Shown here: one piece after another, positions 34,615-45,100 of the stretch
Position numbering within the stretch: the first letter of the stretch is position 1
How the letters are laid out: each line of letters starts with the position of its first letter
Origin: Oribacterium sp. WCC10
Lineage (GTDB): Bacteria; Bacillota; Clostridia; Lachnospirales; Lachnospiraceae
DNA length: 64,000 nucleotides
Direction of reading: 5' to 3'
Assembly (NCBI RefSeq): GCF_900113415.1
Contig: NZ_FOPH01000001.1
Location: forward strand, 124,001 to 188,000
The notes under the pieces: generated by a model
What the model was told of the DNA's origin: nothing
What the model saw: only the letters and a program-made list of their open reading frames with translations
The model's database searches: none
Made by a program: the position numbers and the translations under genes

Positions 34615-37032
34615 ATGCAATATAATTTTAAGAAAATCGAGCCAAAGTGGCAGACAAAGTGGAAAGAGGCTGATGCCTTTAAGGCAGTGGACTTTGACAA
34701 GCGTCCAAAGTGGTACGGACTTGTTGAGTTTCCATATCCATCAGGTGCAGGTATGCATGTTGGACACATCAAGGCTTATTCAAGTATTGAAGTTCTGGCA
34801 CGTAAGCGCAGAATGCAGGGATACAATGTTCTGTTCCCGATGGGATTCGATTCCTTCGGCCTTCCAGCTGAAAACTATGCTATAAAGACCAACACTCATC
34901 CACATCTCATCACAGAGAAGAACATCGAGCATTTTAAGGATCAGATGAGACAGGTTGGATTCTCGTTTGACTGGTCAAGAGAAATCGCAACATCTCATGC
35001 AGACTACTATAAGTGGACACAGTGGATATTCCTTCAGCTTTTCAACAAGGGCCTTGTTTTCAGAGCAAAGACTCTTGTAAACTATTGCCCTCATTGTAAG
35101 GTGGTTCTTTCCAACGAAGACTCACAGGGTGGCAAGTGTGATATCTGTCACAGTGATGTAGTTCAGCTTCCAAAGGATGTATGGTACCTGAGAATCACAC
35201 AGTATGCTGATAAGCTTCTTAACGGACTTTCAGATGTTGAGTATCCTGAAAGCATTAAGCAGCAGCAGGTAAGCTGGATCGGACGCTCTACAGGTGCGTT
35301 CGTAAACTTCGAGCTTGCTGATGAAAACAGCGGCGAGTCTCTTGATAAGCTTGAGATCTATACTACAAGATGTGATACTCTTTACGGTGTTACTTTCATG
35401 GTAGTGGCTCCTGAGCATCCGGCTCTTGATAAGTTCAAGGACAAGATCACCAACTGGGATGAGGTTCTTAAGTATCGTGAGGATGCGGCGAAGAAGACAG
35501 AGTTCCAGCGTACTCAGCTTGTAAAGGAAAAGACCGGTGTCAGGATTGCGGGCCTCAAGGCAGTCAATCCTGTTACAGGAAAGCAGATTCCTGTATTTAT
35601 CGCAGACTATGTAATGATGGGCTATGGAACCGGCGCTATCATGGCAGTTCCTGCTCACGATCAGAGAGACTACGATTTTGCGAAGAAGTTTGGAGTAGAT
35701 ATCGTTGAAGTTATAAAGGGCGGAGACATTGAAAAGGAAGCCTATACAGGTGACGGTGAGATGGTTAACTCCGACATCCTTAACGGATTTACAAATAAGA
35801 AGGATTCTATTGCAAAGATGCTCACAGTTCTTGAAGAGAAGGGCATCGGACACAAGGGCGTTCAGTACAAGATGAAGGACTGGGCATTCAACCGTCAGCG
35901 TTACTGGGGAGAGCCTATTCCGCTTATTCACTGTCCTGAATGTGGAACTGTCGGAGTTCCTGAGGATCAGCTTCCGCTTACACTTCCGGATGTTGAGAAC
36001 TTTGAGCCGGGTACAGACGGGCAGTCACCGCTTGCAAAGATCGACAGCTTCGTAAACTGCACATGCCCTAAGTGCGGCGGCGCAGCAAAGAGAGAGACTG
36101 ATACCATGCCACAGTGGGCAGGTTCATCATGGTACTTCCTGAGATTCTGCGATGCCAACAATGACAAGGCATTTGCAGATGCGGAAAAGCTTAAGTACTG
36201 GCTTCCGGTTGACCACTATAACGGTGGTATGGAGCATGTTACCAGACACCTTCTTTACTCAAGATTCTGGCATCAGTTCCTCTATGATCAGAAGCTTGTT
36301 CCTACACCGGAACCATATGCAAAGAGATCTTATCAGGGACTTATCCTTGGACCTGATGGAGAGAAGATGTCCAAGTCAAAGGGTAATGTCATCGATCCTT
36401 TGAACATCGTTGATACTTACGGTGCGGATACCCTTCGAGCATACGTTCTCTTCATGAGCGACTATACAGCAGCTGCTCCATGGAGTGATGAGGGTGTACG
36501 TGGTGTTAAGCGTTTCCTTGACCGTGTTGCAGGACTTACAGATATCGCAACACTCGATAAGGAAGATTCAAGTCTTGAGTCAAAGCTTCATAAGACCATA
36601 AAGAAGGTATCTGATGATATCGAGCGTATGAAGTTCAACACTGCCATTGCAGCATTGATGACGCTCATCAATGACTTCACAAAGGCAGGAGCCATCACAA
36701 AGGACGACCTTATTGTATTTATCAAGCTTCTTCATCCTTTCGCGCCTCACCTTACTGAGGAGATCTACGAGACTATGGGCGGTGAGGGACTTCTTACACT
36801 TGCTGAGTGGCCTCAGTATGACGAAGAGAAGACAAAGGACGCAGTTATCAACATGGGTGTTCAGGTTAACGGTAAGGTACGTGGTAATGTTGACATTCCT
36901 GCTGAAGCTGATCAGGATGCTGCTGTTGAGGCTGCCAAGGCAGATCCTCAGATCAATAAGTTCCTTGATGGCAAGAACATCGTTAAGGTTATCTTCGTAA
37001 GAGGAAAGATTCTGAACTTTGTAGTGAAGTGA
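34615..37032 (+). CDS. leuS: Leucyl-tRNA synthetase
   Basis: Class I synthetase charging tRNA-Leu. 805 residues, normal for bacterial LeuRS. The HIGH motif appears as MHVGHIKAY (about residues 48-56) and the KMSKS loop as GEKMSKSKGNVIDP (about 583). The editing (CP1) domain lies between, and a zinc-binding stretch CPHCKVVLSNED is present near residue 160. ACAAGGGGA precedes the ATG. It has its own promoter; no T-box leader is present. The window also carries a tRNA-Leu(CAA), one of its substrates. Confidence 0.98.
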   Translation: MQYNFKKIEPKWQTKWKEADAFKAVDFDKRPKWYGLVEFPYPSGAGMHVGHIKAYSSIEVLARKRRMQGYNVLFPMGFDSFGLPAENYAIKTNTHPHLITEKNIEHFKDQMRQVGFSFDWSREIATSHADYYKWTQWIFLQLFNKGLVFRAKTLVNYCPHCKVVLSNEDSQGGKCDICHSDVVQLPKDVWYLRITQYADKLLNGLSDVEYPESIKQQQVSWIGRSTGAFVNFELADENSGESLDKLEIYTTRCDTLYGVTFMVVAPEHPALDKFKDKITNWDEVLKYREDAAKKTEFQRTQLVKEKTGVRIAGLKAVNPVTGKQIPVFIADYVMMGYGTGAIMAVPAHDQRDYDFAKKFGVDIVEVIKGGDIEKEAYTGDGEMVNSDILNGFTNKKDSIAKMLTVLEEKGIGHKGVQYKMKDWAFNRQRYWGEPIPLIHCPECGTVGVPEDQLPLTLPDVENFEPGTDGQSPLAKIDSFVNCTCPKCGGAAKRETDTMPQWAGSSWYFLRFCDANNDKAFADAEKLKYWLPVDHYNGGMEHVTRHLLYSRFWHQFLYDQKLVPTPEPYAKRSYQGLILGPDGEKMSKSKGNVIDPLNIVDTYGADTLRAYVLFMSDYTAAAPWSDEGVRGVKRFLDRVAGLTDIATLDKEDSSLESKLHKTIKKVSDDIERMKFNTAIAALMTLINDFTKAGAITKDDLIVFIKLLHPFAPHLTEEIYETMGGEGLLTLAEWPQYDEEKTKDAVINMGVQVNGKVRGNVDIPAEADQDAAVEAAKADPQINKFLDGKNIVKVIFVRGKILNFVVK

Positions 37033-37050
37033 TGGGATATTCAGACTGCC

Positions 37051-37078
37051 GCCTGTGCATTAGATAATGCAGGCTTTT
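37051..37078 (+). terminator. leuS terminator
   Basis: GCCTGTGCAT-TAGATA-ATGCAGGC followed by TTTT. A second, stronger hairpin lies at 37222-37251. Confidence 0.75.
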
Positions 37079-37111
37079 GCGGATGAGTATGCCGGCTTCG
37101 GCAGGTTTATT

Positions 37112-37129
37112 GGGGAAACGCTGAGTAAA
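37112..37129 (+). repeat. GGGAAACGCTGA repeat family copy
   Basis: GGGGAAACGCTGAGTAAA, in the 325-base gap between leuS and uvrC. Compare 17641 (reverse), 50848 and 54591. Confidence 0.5.
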
Positions 37130-37221
37130 TACTGATTTAATCAAGTGTATACTCGGAATTATAAAGTCAGATTTAATAATTGAAATTAACCCGAATTTAG
37201 AGTTTCGTGTTATGATTTTAT

Positions 37222-37255
37222 CCGCCGCAGACTTTTGTTTGCGGCGGATTTTTGG
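37222..37255 (+). terminator. Second terminator between leuS and uvrC
   Basis: ATCCGCCGCA-GACTTTTGTT-TGCGGCGGAT followed by TTTTT. Confidence 0.85.
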
Positions 37256-37357
37256 CGTATATAAGTATGATGTATTCCGGAAAGCAAAATTATAATCCCG
37301 GATTTGTACTGCTTTTGACTGAAAATCATGAATTATCCTTTTTAGAAAGTGACATCT

Positions 37358-39295
37358 ATGCGAGATAACAGTAAATTCAATTTTGATGAAGAACTGAAAA
37401 AACTGCCTGCGCTTCCGGGGGTGTACCTGATGCATGGCCCGAAGGACGAGATAATCTATGTGGGAAAAGCAAAGGTGCTTAAGAACCGCGTAAAGCAGTA
37501 TTTTCAGAAATCATATAAAAAGTCGGTTAAGATCCAGCAGATGGTAAGTCTGGTGGAACGCTTCGAATACATAGTTGTGGACTCAGAGCTTGAGGCTCTG
37601 ATGCTTGAAAACAATCTGATAAAGGAGCACAAGCCGAGATACAATACACTCCTTAAGGATGACAAGACTTACCCTTATATTAAAGTTACCATGGAACAGT
37701 ATCCGAGAGTTTTGAAAGTCAGAAAGAGGGCAACTGACAAGGCAAAATATTTCGGCCCCTATGCATCCAATGAACAGGTGAATGAGGTTATCGACCTCAT
37801 CAGAAGGACATTTCGCATCAGAAACTGTAACAAGGTTTTTACAGAAGATTCGCCGCTCCCTCAGAAGTGCATGTACTATGATATTCATCAGTGCGATGCT
37901 CCGTGCCTTGGAAAGCAGAGTAAAGCCGACTATAGACTTCAGGTGGATAAGGCAATCGATTTTTTGAACGGCAAATATGAAGATATAGTAAAAGAACTTC
38001 ATAGAAAGATGATGCGGGCGTCTGACAATCTTGACTTCGAAACGGCTATGGAGATGAGAGATCTCATCAGATCCATCGAGGCGGTTCAGAACAGACAGAA
38101 GATTGTGGCTTATGATTCCGGCGACAGAGATATCATCGGAATGAGAAGAGAATTCTCGGACTGTATCGTTCAGATTTTCTTTGTTCGAGACGGAAAGATT
38201 ATTGGAAGAGACCACCAGTTTGTGGATATCGATCAGGAGTCCACAGATGAGGAAATCCTCAATGACTTTATTGAACAGTATTACAACGGAACTCCTTTTA
38301 TCCCTCATGAACTCTGGGTTCAGACGGAACTTCCGGAAAAAGAGATACTGGAGCAGTGGCTCAGCCGCGAGAAGGGCAAAAAGGTAAGCATTATTACACC
38401 TCAGATAGGCAAAAAGGAAAAACTTGTGGAACTTGCCATCACCAATGCCGGTATCCTTATGAACCGGTACAGACAGCAGTATCGCGAACAGGACGCAAAA
38501 TGCGCCAAAGCGGTCAAGGAACTTCAGGATATCATCGGACTGGAGAACCCGCCGATACGTATCGAGTCATACGATATTTCAAACACTATGGGGGCGCTCA
38601 ATGTCGGCTCTATGGTGGTATATCAGAACGGTAAACCAAAGAATAATGACTACAGAAAGTTCCGTATCAAGTCTGTGCAGGGACCGGATGACTATGCGTC
38701 GATGTATGAGATGCTGACACGCCGTTTTGAACACGGTCTTAACGAAATGAAGGATAATGCTGCTGCCGGAAAGGATGATTCTCTGGGCTCGTTTTCCAAT
38801 TTCCCGGATCTTATCTGTATGGATGGCGGTAGAGGCCAGGTTAATGTCTGCCTGCAGGTCCTTGATGAGCTTGGAATCACATCTGTCAAAGTTTGCGGTA
38901 TGGTAAAGGATGATCATCACAGGACGAGAGCTCTTCTATATAATAATGAAGAGTTGCCTCTCGATGAGAACAGTGAGGCATTTAAGTTGCTTACACGTAT
39001 ACAGGATGAGGTTCACAGGTTTGCGATTACTTATCACCGTTCACTGAGAGATAAAAATCAGATTAAGTCTCTTCTGGATGAGATAAAAGGCATTGGAGAA
39101 GTCAGAAAGAAAGCGTTGATGAAGCGTTTCGGAGACATTGATCATATAAGAGTGGCACCATTGGAGGAACTTATCAACTGCCCGTCCATGGATGATTTTT
39201 CTGCGAGACAGGTATATGATTTCTTCCATAATAATCCGAAGACGGCTATAGGAACCATGAAACAGGAACTGAAAACCGGCAGCTCTGATGATTGA
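37358..39295 (+). CDS. uvrC: Excinuclease ABC subunit C
   Basis: UvrC makes both incisions in nucleotide excision repair. ATG 37358 is chosen over GTG 37349, whose GTGA is part of the likely ribosome site (AAAGTGA). The 645 residues show the GIY-YIG nuclease at the N-terminus (GVYLMHGPKDEIIYVGKAK), four cysteines around residues 150-180 (CNK..CMYYDIHQCDAPC), the UVR motif binding UvrB (FETAMEMRDLI, about residue 225), the RNase H-like nuclease (IESYDISNTMGA), and helix-hairpin-helix motifs near the end. uvrA and uvrB are not in the window. Confidence 0.97.
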   Translation: MRDNSKFNFDEELKKLPALPGVYLMHGPKDEIIYVGKAKVLKNRVKQYFQKSYKKSVKIQQMVSLVERFEYIVVDSELEALMLENNLIKEHKPRYNTLLKDDKTYPYIKVTMEQYPRVLKVRKRATDKAKYFGPYASNEQVNEVIDLIRRTFRIRNCNKVFTEDSPLPQKCMYYDIHQCDAPCLGKQSKADYRLQVDKAIDFLNGKYEDIVKELHRKMMRASDNLDFETAMEMRDLIRSIEAVQNRQKIVAYDSGDRDIIGMRREFSDCIVQIFFVRDGKIIGRDHQFVDIDQESTDEEILNDFIEQYYNGTPFIPHELWVQTELPEKEILEQWLSREKGKKVSIITPQIGKKEKLVELAITNAGILMNRYRQQYREQDAKCAKAVKELQDIIGLENPPIRIESYDISNTMGALNVGSMVVYQNGKPKNNDYRKFRIKSVQGPDDYASMYEMLTRRFEHGLNEMKDNAAAGKDDSLGSFSNFPDLICMDGGRGQVNVCLQVLDELGITSVKVCGMVKDDHHRTRALLYNNEELPLDENSEAFKLLTRIQDEVHRFAITYHRSLRDKNQIKSLLDEIKGIGEVRKKALMKRFGDIDHIRVAPLEELINCPSMDDFSARQVYDFFHNNPKTAIGTMKQELKTGSSDD

Positions 39296-39624
39296 AATGT
39301 AAAACCCGGAACTGCAATGCGGAATGGCAATGCATCAGTGATGGGCTCATTGATGTAAGGTTGTCGTGACAGGGCAGCAAGGTTAAAAATCTGTTTAGGG
39401 TTCTTACGTAATTCTGTCGCGGATTTAATGAAAATCACAATATACAAACAGTTTGAATGCTGATAAGATTATATGCATTGTGAGATTTTCTGTATTAGTC
39501 CCGGTTGTAATAATGCTGATGATGTGTTTTTGCGGCATGTACATTTAACTGTTATGGAATACAGCTTTGTTATGCATGGGATTTATACATGGTGTTATTT
39601 GATTGATTTTTGAGGATATTTTCT
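39296..39624 (+). other. Non-coding gap
   Basis: 329 bases between uvrC and the VanW gene, AT-rich towards the end. I see no terminator with a T run, RNA gene or clear promoter. Confidence 0.5.
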
Positions 39625-41643
39625 ATGGCAGATAGATATGATGATATAGGAAGAGCGCGTCCGGCCTCAAGAGCAAGAGGTAAGTCCCGCGCAAGAGGCG
39701 CACAGCCTTCAGGATATAGCAGTTCAAGACACGGAAGTGCCGCAGGCAGCAGAAACGGTTCGTCTCGTGTGGGAACTCAGCATGGCAGTTCTTATTATGG
39801 AAGAAAACCGGATAGAAATGATAATGGTTATATAGTATTGATCGGAGCTGCTGTGGCGGCATTTGTCATCATCGGCGGTCTGGTGTTTATATTGAAGAGT
39901 GGCTTTTCCGGCGGTGACAGCATTAAGGAAGAGACGACAGTTGCGGCAGAGACATTTGATCCGGACAGCATCAGAGATGATGTTTACCTTGATGTAAGTT
40001 CCTTCGCCCCCGGCGCGGAACTTGTGAACATGAAGGGCATGAACCGTGAGCAGGTTAAGAATGCGATCATGGCCACATATGAGTGGAATCTGGTTGTGAA
40101 GAATACCAATCCGTCATTGGCGGATTATTCGATGCCTGCACTTGGAGAGACGGAGACTTCCGCTGAGACAACAGGCGAAAAAACAGAAGAGGTTCAGGAC
40201 AATGACGGATCAGAACAGACTGTTGAAGTTGACAATCCTTATGCCAATATCACCATCAGACCCGAAGTTGAAAGTTTTGCGGTTCCTGATCTTATAGAAG
40301 CGAATCTTGATGAGATGATCGATCAGATTTTTGCTGACTATGAGTCAAAGATTAATCAGAAGAGCGAGACCGCGGGCACAGAGGAAAGCACTGAATCTGC
40401 TGCAGACACGGCTGTTGTTGCGGATTATGCATTGGCACTCCCTGATTTCAGCGGCAAAGTCAAGGATTATATGAACCAGCTTGCGACAGTATGGAAGATG
40501 AACCCGAAGAACGGAGATATCACTTCGTACGATTCTTCTTCGGGTGAGTTCGTGTTTGGCGGCTCGGTTGACGGATATGAGATCAATGCAGAGAGCACTG
40601 CGGCTAAAGTCCTTAAGGCTATTAGTGATCGCGATTACAGCGCAAGTATTGATGCTGACGGCAGTAAGATTTCCGCTTCGGTTGCGTCCATCAAGGATAA
40701 GTATGAGGTCATCGGATCATTTACTACAAAGACGACGGCCAACTCAATCAGAAATGGTAATATCAAGACAGCGGCTGCGGCTATTAACGGAACTGTTCTT
40801 CAGCCGGGAGAGGAATTCTCTTTCAATGAGACAGTAGGACAGCGTACAGAAGAAAAGGGTTATGGCGGAGCACCTGCATACAATGAAGGTGAGGTTGTGA
40901 CTGAAGTCGGCGGAGGTGTCTGCCAGGTTTCATCAACTTTGTACAACGCGGTATTCCGTTCAGGACTTACTACTACCTACAGACGTTCACATACATTTGC
41001 ACCTACATATGTAACTCCCGGAACCGATGCTACAGTATCATGGCCCGGACCTGATTATAAGTTTGTGAATGATTCGGATCATGCCATCGGAATCCGTGCA
41101 TGGTATTCCGATCAGACCATGAATGTTCAGATTTACGGAATCAGAGTCCTTCCTAAGGGCGTATCCTGGGAGCTTGTTTCAGAGAAGGCTGCGGATCTTC
41201 CTGTACCTGACGCCCAGCTCATTACAGAAGGCGAAGAGTCTGAGGGTACTGCGGGTTCAGAGTGGCAGGCATACAAGATCATTCACAATGCTGACGGAAC
41301 CACAGAGAAGATAAAGGATCACTACACACACTACAGCGGACATACGCCGAAAAAGTATACTCCGGAAATTGCCGCATCCATCGAGGCATCCAAGGCCGCA
41401 GAATCACTTGCGCCCGAGAGCGCCGAAAGCAGTGCAACGGATGAGTCGACAACAGGAGAGACTCAGGAAGAAGCAGAAGATCCTGATAATCACAGCGAGC
41501 CGGAAGAGTCCGATGAGCCGGAGACAGAAGCAACTAAGGCAGAGACAAAATCGGAACCTGTTCATGAGAATCCGGAGATTCCGGGACTTGAACCCGGAGA
41601 CTTCCCGATAAATGACGGGCTGATAGGAGAAGGGCCGTTATAA
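39625..41643 (+). CDS. VanW family membrane-anchored protein
   Basis: 672 residues from ATG 39625 (TGAGGAT upstream). Layout: a basic, Arg/Ser/Gly-rich cytoplasmic tail (about 1-65), one transmembrane helix (about 70-92), an extracellular part, then the VanW domain (about 375-510) with LQPGEEFSFNETVGQRT and VGGGVCQVSSTLYNAVFRSG, and an acidic Ser/Glu/Thr-rich C-terminal tail of about 80 residues. The domain was first noted in vancomycin-resistance operons but is widespread in Clostridia without any resistance role. A cell-wall function is likely; the reaction is unknown. No van genes are near. Confidence 0.9.
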   Translation: MADRYDDIGRARPASRARGKSRARGAQPSGYSSSRHGSAAGSRNGSSRVGTQHGSSYYGRKPDRNDNGYIVLIGAAVAAFVIIGGLVFILKSGFSGGDSIKEETTVAAETFDPDSIRDDVYLDVSSFAPGAELVNMKGMNREQVKNAIMATYEWNLVVKNTNPSLADYSMPALGETETSAETTGEKTEEVQDNDGSEQTVEVDNPYANITIRPEVESFAVPDLIEANLDEMIDQIFADYESKINQKSETAGTEESTESAADTAVVADYALALPDFSGKVKDYMNQLATVWKMNPKNGDITSYDSSSGEFVFGGSVDGYEINAESTAAKVLKAISDRDYSASIDADGSKISASVASIKDKYEVIGSFTTKTTANSIRNGNIKTAAAAINGTVLQPGEEFSFNETVGQRTEEKGYGGAPAYNEGEVVTEVGGGVCQVSSTLYNAVFRSGLTTTYRRSHTFAPTYVTPGTDATVSWPGPDYKFVNDSDHAIGIRAWYSDQTMNVQIYGIRVLPKGVSWELVSEKAADLPVPDAQLITEGEESEGTAGSEWQAYKIIHNADGTTEKIKDHYTHYSGHTPKKYTPEIAASIEASKAAESLAPESAESSATDESTTGETQEEAEDPDNHSEPEESDEPETEATKAETKSEPVHENPEIPGLEPGDFPINDGLIGEGPL

Positions 41644-41675
41644 AGACAATTATGAAATTTTTATAATGTGATATG

Positions 41676-41734
41676 AAACCCGTGGGGAAATGAGGGGCTA
41701 AAGAAGCCATCATCGTTCCCTGCGGGTTATTTTT
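41676..41734 (+). terminator. Terminator after the VanW gene
   Basis: AAACCCGTGGGGAA and TTCCCTGCGGGTT pair across a long loop that holds a GGCT..AGCC stem, followed by ATTTTTAT. A further small stem, CCGGAAAT...ATTTTCCGG, lies at 41747-41771. The rest of the 493-base gap is very AT-rich and leads to the nifJ promoter. Confidence 0.75.
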
Positions 41735-42021
41735 ATAGGGAAAAACCGGAAATTTAAGATGAATTTTCCGGATATAATGTTATGTTTTTCGGGAAGATAC
41801 CGAAAACGAATCGCGGATGTGCGGTAGAGAAGTGCATAAAGATACAGCATATAGGTATCAAAAAAACTGAAAGTACTGTCTGTTGTGGTGGAACTCTTTT
41901 GTGTAGAAGACTAAACGAAAATTGTATTTTTATTTGTACAATATATACTGATATGAATTCAAAAGGGCATTTTGTATTATGCACTTTCGTTGTATTTTTT
42001 CGGGTACGAACTTCGATTTCT

Positions 42022-42049
42022 TTGCAATTTATAGCGAAAATGCTATAAT
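42022..42049 (+). promoter_or_regulatory. nifJ promoter
   Basis: TTGCAA, 16-bp spacer, TATAAT; the leader is about 80 AT-rich bases. Confidence 0.7.
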
Positions 42050-42136
42050 TCTAAACAGTATGATATCCTTTTTATAAGGTTCATATAAAAAATATTCACA
42101 TTCATGTAAGAGATTCATTTTTTAGGAGGAATTCTT

Positions 42137-45100
42137 ATGGCAAGAAAAATGAAAACCATGGATGGTAATCAGGCTGCTGCACATGCATCTTATGCATTTA
42201 CAGAAGTAGCCGCCATCTTCCCTATCACCCCTTCATCAGTTATGCCTGAGCATGTTGATGAGTGGGCAACAGAAGGCAGAAAGAACATTCTCGGTGAGAC
42301 CGTTCAGGTAACTGAGATGCAGTCTGAGGCCGGTGCTGCAGGTGCAGTTCACGGTTCACTCGCTGCAGGTGCTCTTACAACTACCTTCACAGCATCTCAG
42401 GGTCTTCTTCTTATGATTCCTGATATCTACAAGGTTGCCGGTGAGCAGCTTCCAGGCGTATTTGATGTATCTGCACGTGCACTTGCATCTCACGCACTTT
42501 CCATCTTTGGTGATCATTCAGACGTTATGGCATGCCGCCAGACCGGTGCTGCTATGCTTTGCGAGTCTTCAGTACAGGAAGTTATGGACCTTACTCCTGT
42601 AGCACACCTTGCTGCACTTAAGGGACGCATTCCTTTCATCAATTTCTTTGATGGTTTCAGAACATCTCATGAGATCCAGAAGATCGAAGAGTGGGATTAT
42701 GAGGATATCAAGGACATGGTAGATTGGGAGTACATCGACGAGTTCAGAGCTCGCGCGCTCAATCCTAACCACCCTGTTGAGAGAGGTTCAGCTCAGAATC
42801 CTGACATCTTCTTCCAGGCACGTGAGGCTTCTAACCCTTACTACGATGCACTTCCTGCAATCGTTCAGGAGTACATGGACAAGGTTAATGCCAAGATCGG
42901 TACAGACTATAAGCTCTTCAACTATTACGGTGCAGCTGACGCTGAGCACGTAATCGTTGCTATGGGTTCAGTTAACGATACAATCGAAGAGACAATCGAC
43001 TACCTTGCAGCTCAGGGTGAGAAGGTCGGTGTAGTAAAGGTTAGACTTTACAGACCGTTCGCTACAGATGCACTTCTTGCAGCTATTCCTGAGACTGTTA
43101 AGCAGATCACTGTTCTTGACAGAACAAAGGAGCCAGGTTCTATCGGTGAGCCTCTTTACCTTGATGTTGTTGCAGCTCTTCAGGGCAGCAAGTTCCAGGG
43201 TGTTAAGGTATTCTCAGGACGTTATGGCCTTGGTTCAAAGGATACAACTCCTGCACAGATCGTTGCAGTTTACAAGAACACAGAGAAGAAGAGATTTACA
43301 ATCGGTATCAACGATGATGTAACATATCTTTCACTTCCTATCGGACCAGCTCTTACAACTACTCCTGAGGGAACAATCAACTGTAAGTTCTGGGGTCTTG
43401 GTGCTGACGGTACTGTAGGTGCTAACAAGAACTCTATCAAGATCATCGGTGACAACACAGACATGTACGCTCAGGCTTACTTTGATTATGATTCAAAGAA
43501 GTCCGGCGGTGTTACTATGTCTCACCTCAGATTCGGTAAGAAGCCAATCAAGTCAACTTACCTTATCAAGAGAGCTAACTTCGTTGCCTGCCACAACCCT
43601 GCATACATGACAAAGTTCAACATGGTACAGGAGCTTGTTGATGGCGGTACATTCCTCCTTAACTGCGTATGGAGCAAGGATGAGATCGCAGAGCACATCC
43701 CTGGCCAGGTTAAGAAGTACATGTATGATCACAAGATCAACTTCTACATCATCAACGGTGTAAAGATCGGTATCGAGACAGGTATGGGTCCTACTCGTAT
43801 CAATACTATCCTTCAGTCAGCATTCTTCACACTTGCTGATATCATTCCTAAGGATATGGCAAACAAGCTCATGAAGGATGCAGCTCAGAAGACATACGGC
43901 CGTAAGGGTGAGGATGTCGTTAAGAAGAACTGGGCAGCTATTGATGCCGGTGCTAACGCATTCGAGAAGATCGAGATTCCTGAGGACTGGGCTAACGCAC
44001 AGGATGAGGGACTTGAGTTCAAGGATAAGACAGAAGGTAAGAAGGAAGTTCTTGACTTCGTTAACAACATCCAGAACGCTGTTTCAGCACAGGAAGGAAA
44101 TGGTCTCCCTGTATCAGCATTCAAGGATTATGTAGATGGTACAACACCTTCAGGTACAGCTGCATACGAGAAGAGAGGTATCGCAGTTAACGTTCCTCAG
44201 TGGAATCCTGATAACTGTATCCAGTGTAACTTCTGTTCATATGTATGTCCTCACGCAGCTATCCGTCCATTCGCTTATACAGAGGCTGAGGCAGCTAATG
44301 CTCCAGAGGGCGATCTTTTCAAGGATATGACAGGTATGCCTGGTTACAAGTTCGGTATCAAGGTATCTGTTCTTGACTGTACAGGTTGTGGATCTTGTGC
44401 AAACGTATGTCCTGGTATGAAGGGCAACAAGGCTCTCGAGATGAAGCCTATCGCACAGGAGCTCGACAGACAGAAGTTCTTCGATTATGCTGAGAAGCTT
44501 CCTGAGAAGGATGAAGTTGTTGCCAAGTTCAAGGAGACAACTGTTAAGGGATCACAGTTCAAGAAGCCTCTTCTTGAGTACTCAGGTGCATGTCCTGGAT
44601 GTGGTGAGACACCTTATGCTAAGCTCATCACACAGCTCTTCGGTGACAGAATGTACATTGCAAATGCTACAGGATGTTCATCAATTTGGGGTAACTCATC
44701 ACCTTCTACACCTTACACAGTAAATGCTAAGGGCCAGGGTCCTGCATGGGATAACTCACTCTTCGAGGATAACGCAGAGTTTGGTTATGGTATGCTTCTT
44801 GCTCAGAATGCTATCCGTGGCAGACTTAAGAAGGAAGTTGAGGCACTTGCAGAGAAGGATGCATCTGTTAAGGATGTATGCCAGGAGTGGCTTGATACAT
44901 TCGGCGTAGGTGCAACAAACGGTGCAGCTACAGATAAGCTTGTTGCAGCTCTTGCAGACAAGACTGATGATCTTTCAAAGGATCTTGTAAAGAATAAGGA
45001 CTTCCTGTCAAAGAAGAGCCAGTGGATCTTCGGTGGTGACGGTTGGGCTTACGATATCGGATTCGGCGGACTTGATCACGTACTTGCTTCAGGCAAGGAT

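Noticed and set aside
39625-41643. Vancomycin-resistance locus
   Set aside because: VanW-domain proteins are common in Clostridia without any van ligase or dehydrogenase; none is present here.
41782-42048. 88-codon frame upstream of nifJ
   Set aside because: It sits in AT-rich promoter DNA, ends inside the nifJ -10 element and has no ribosome site.
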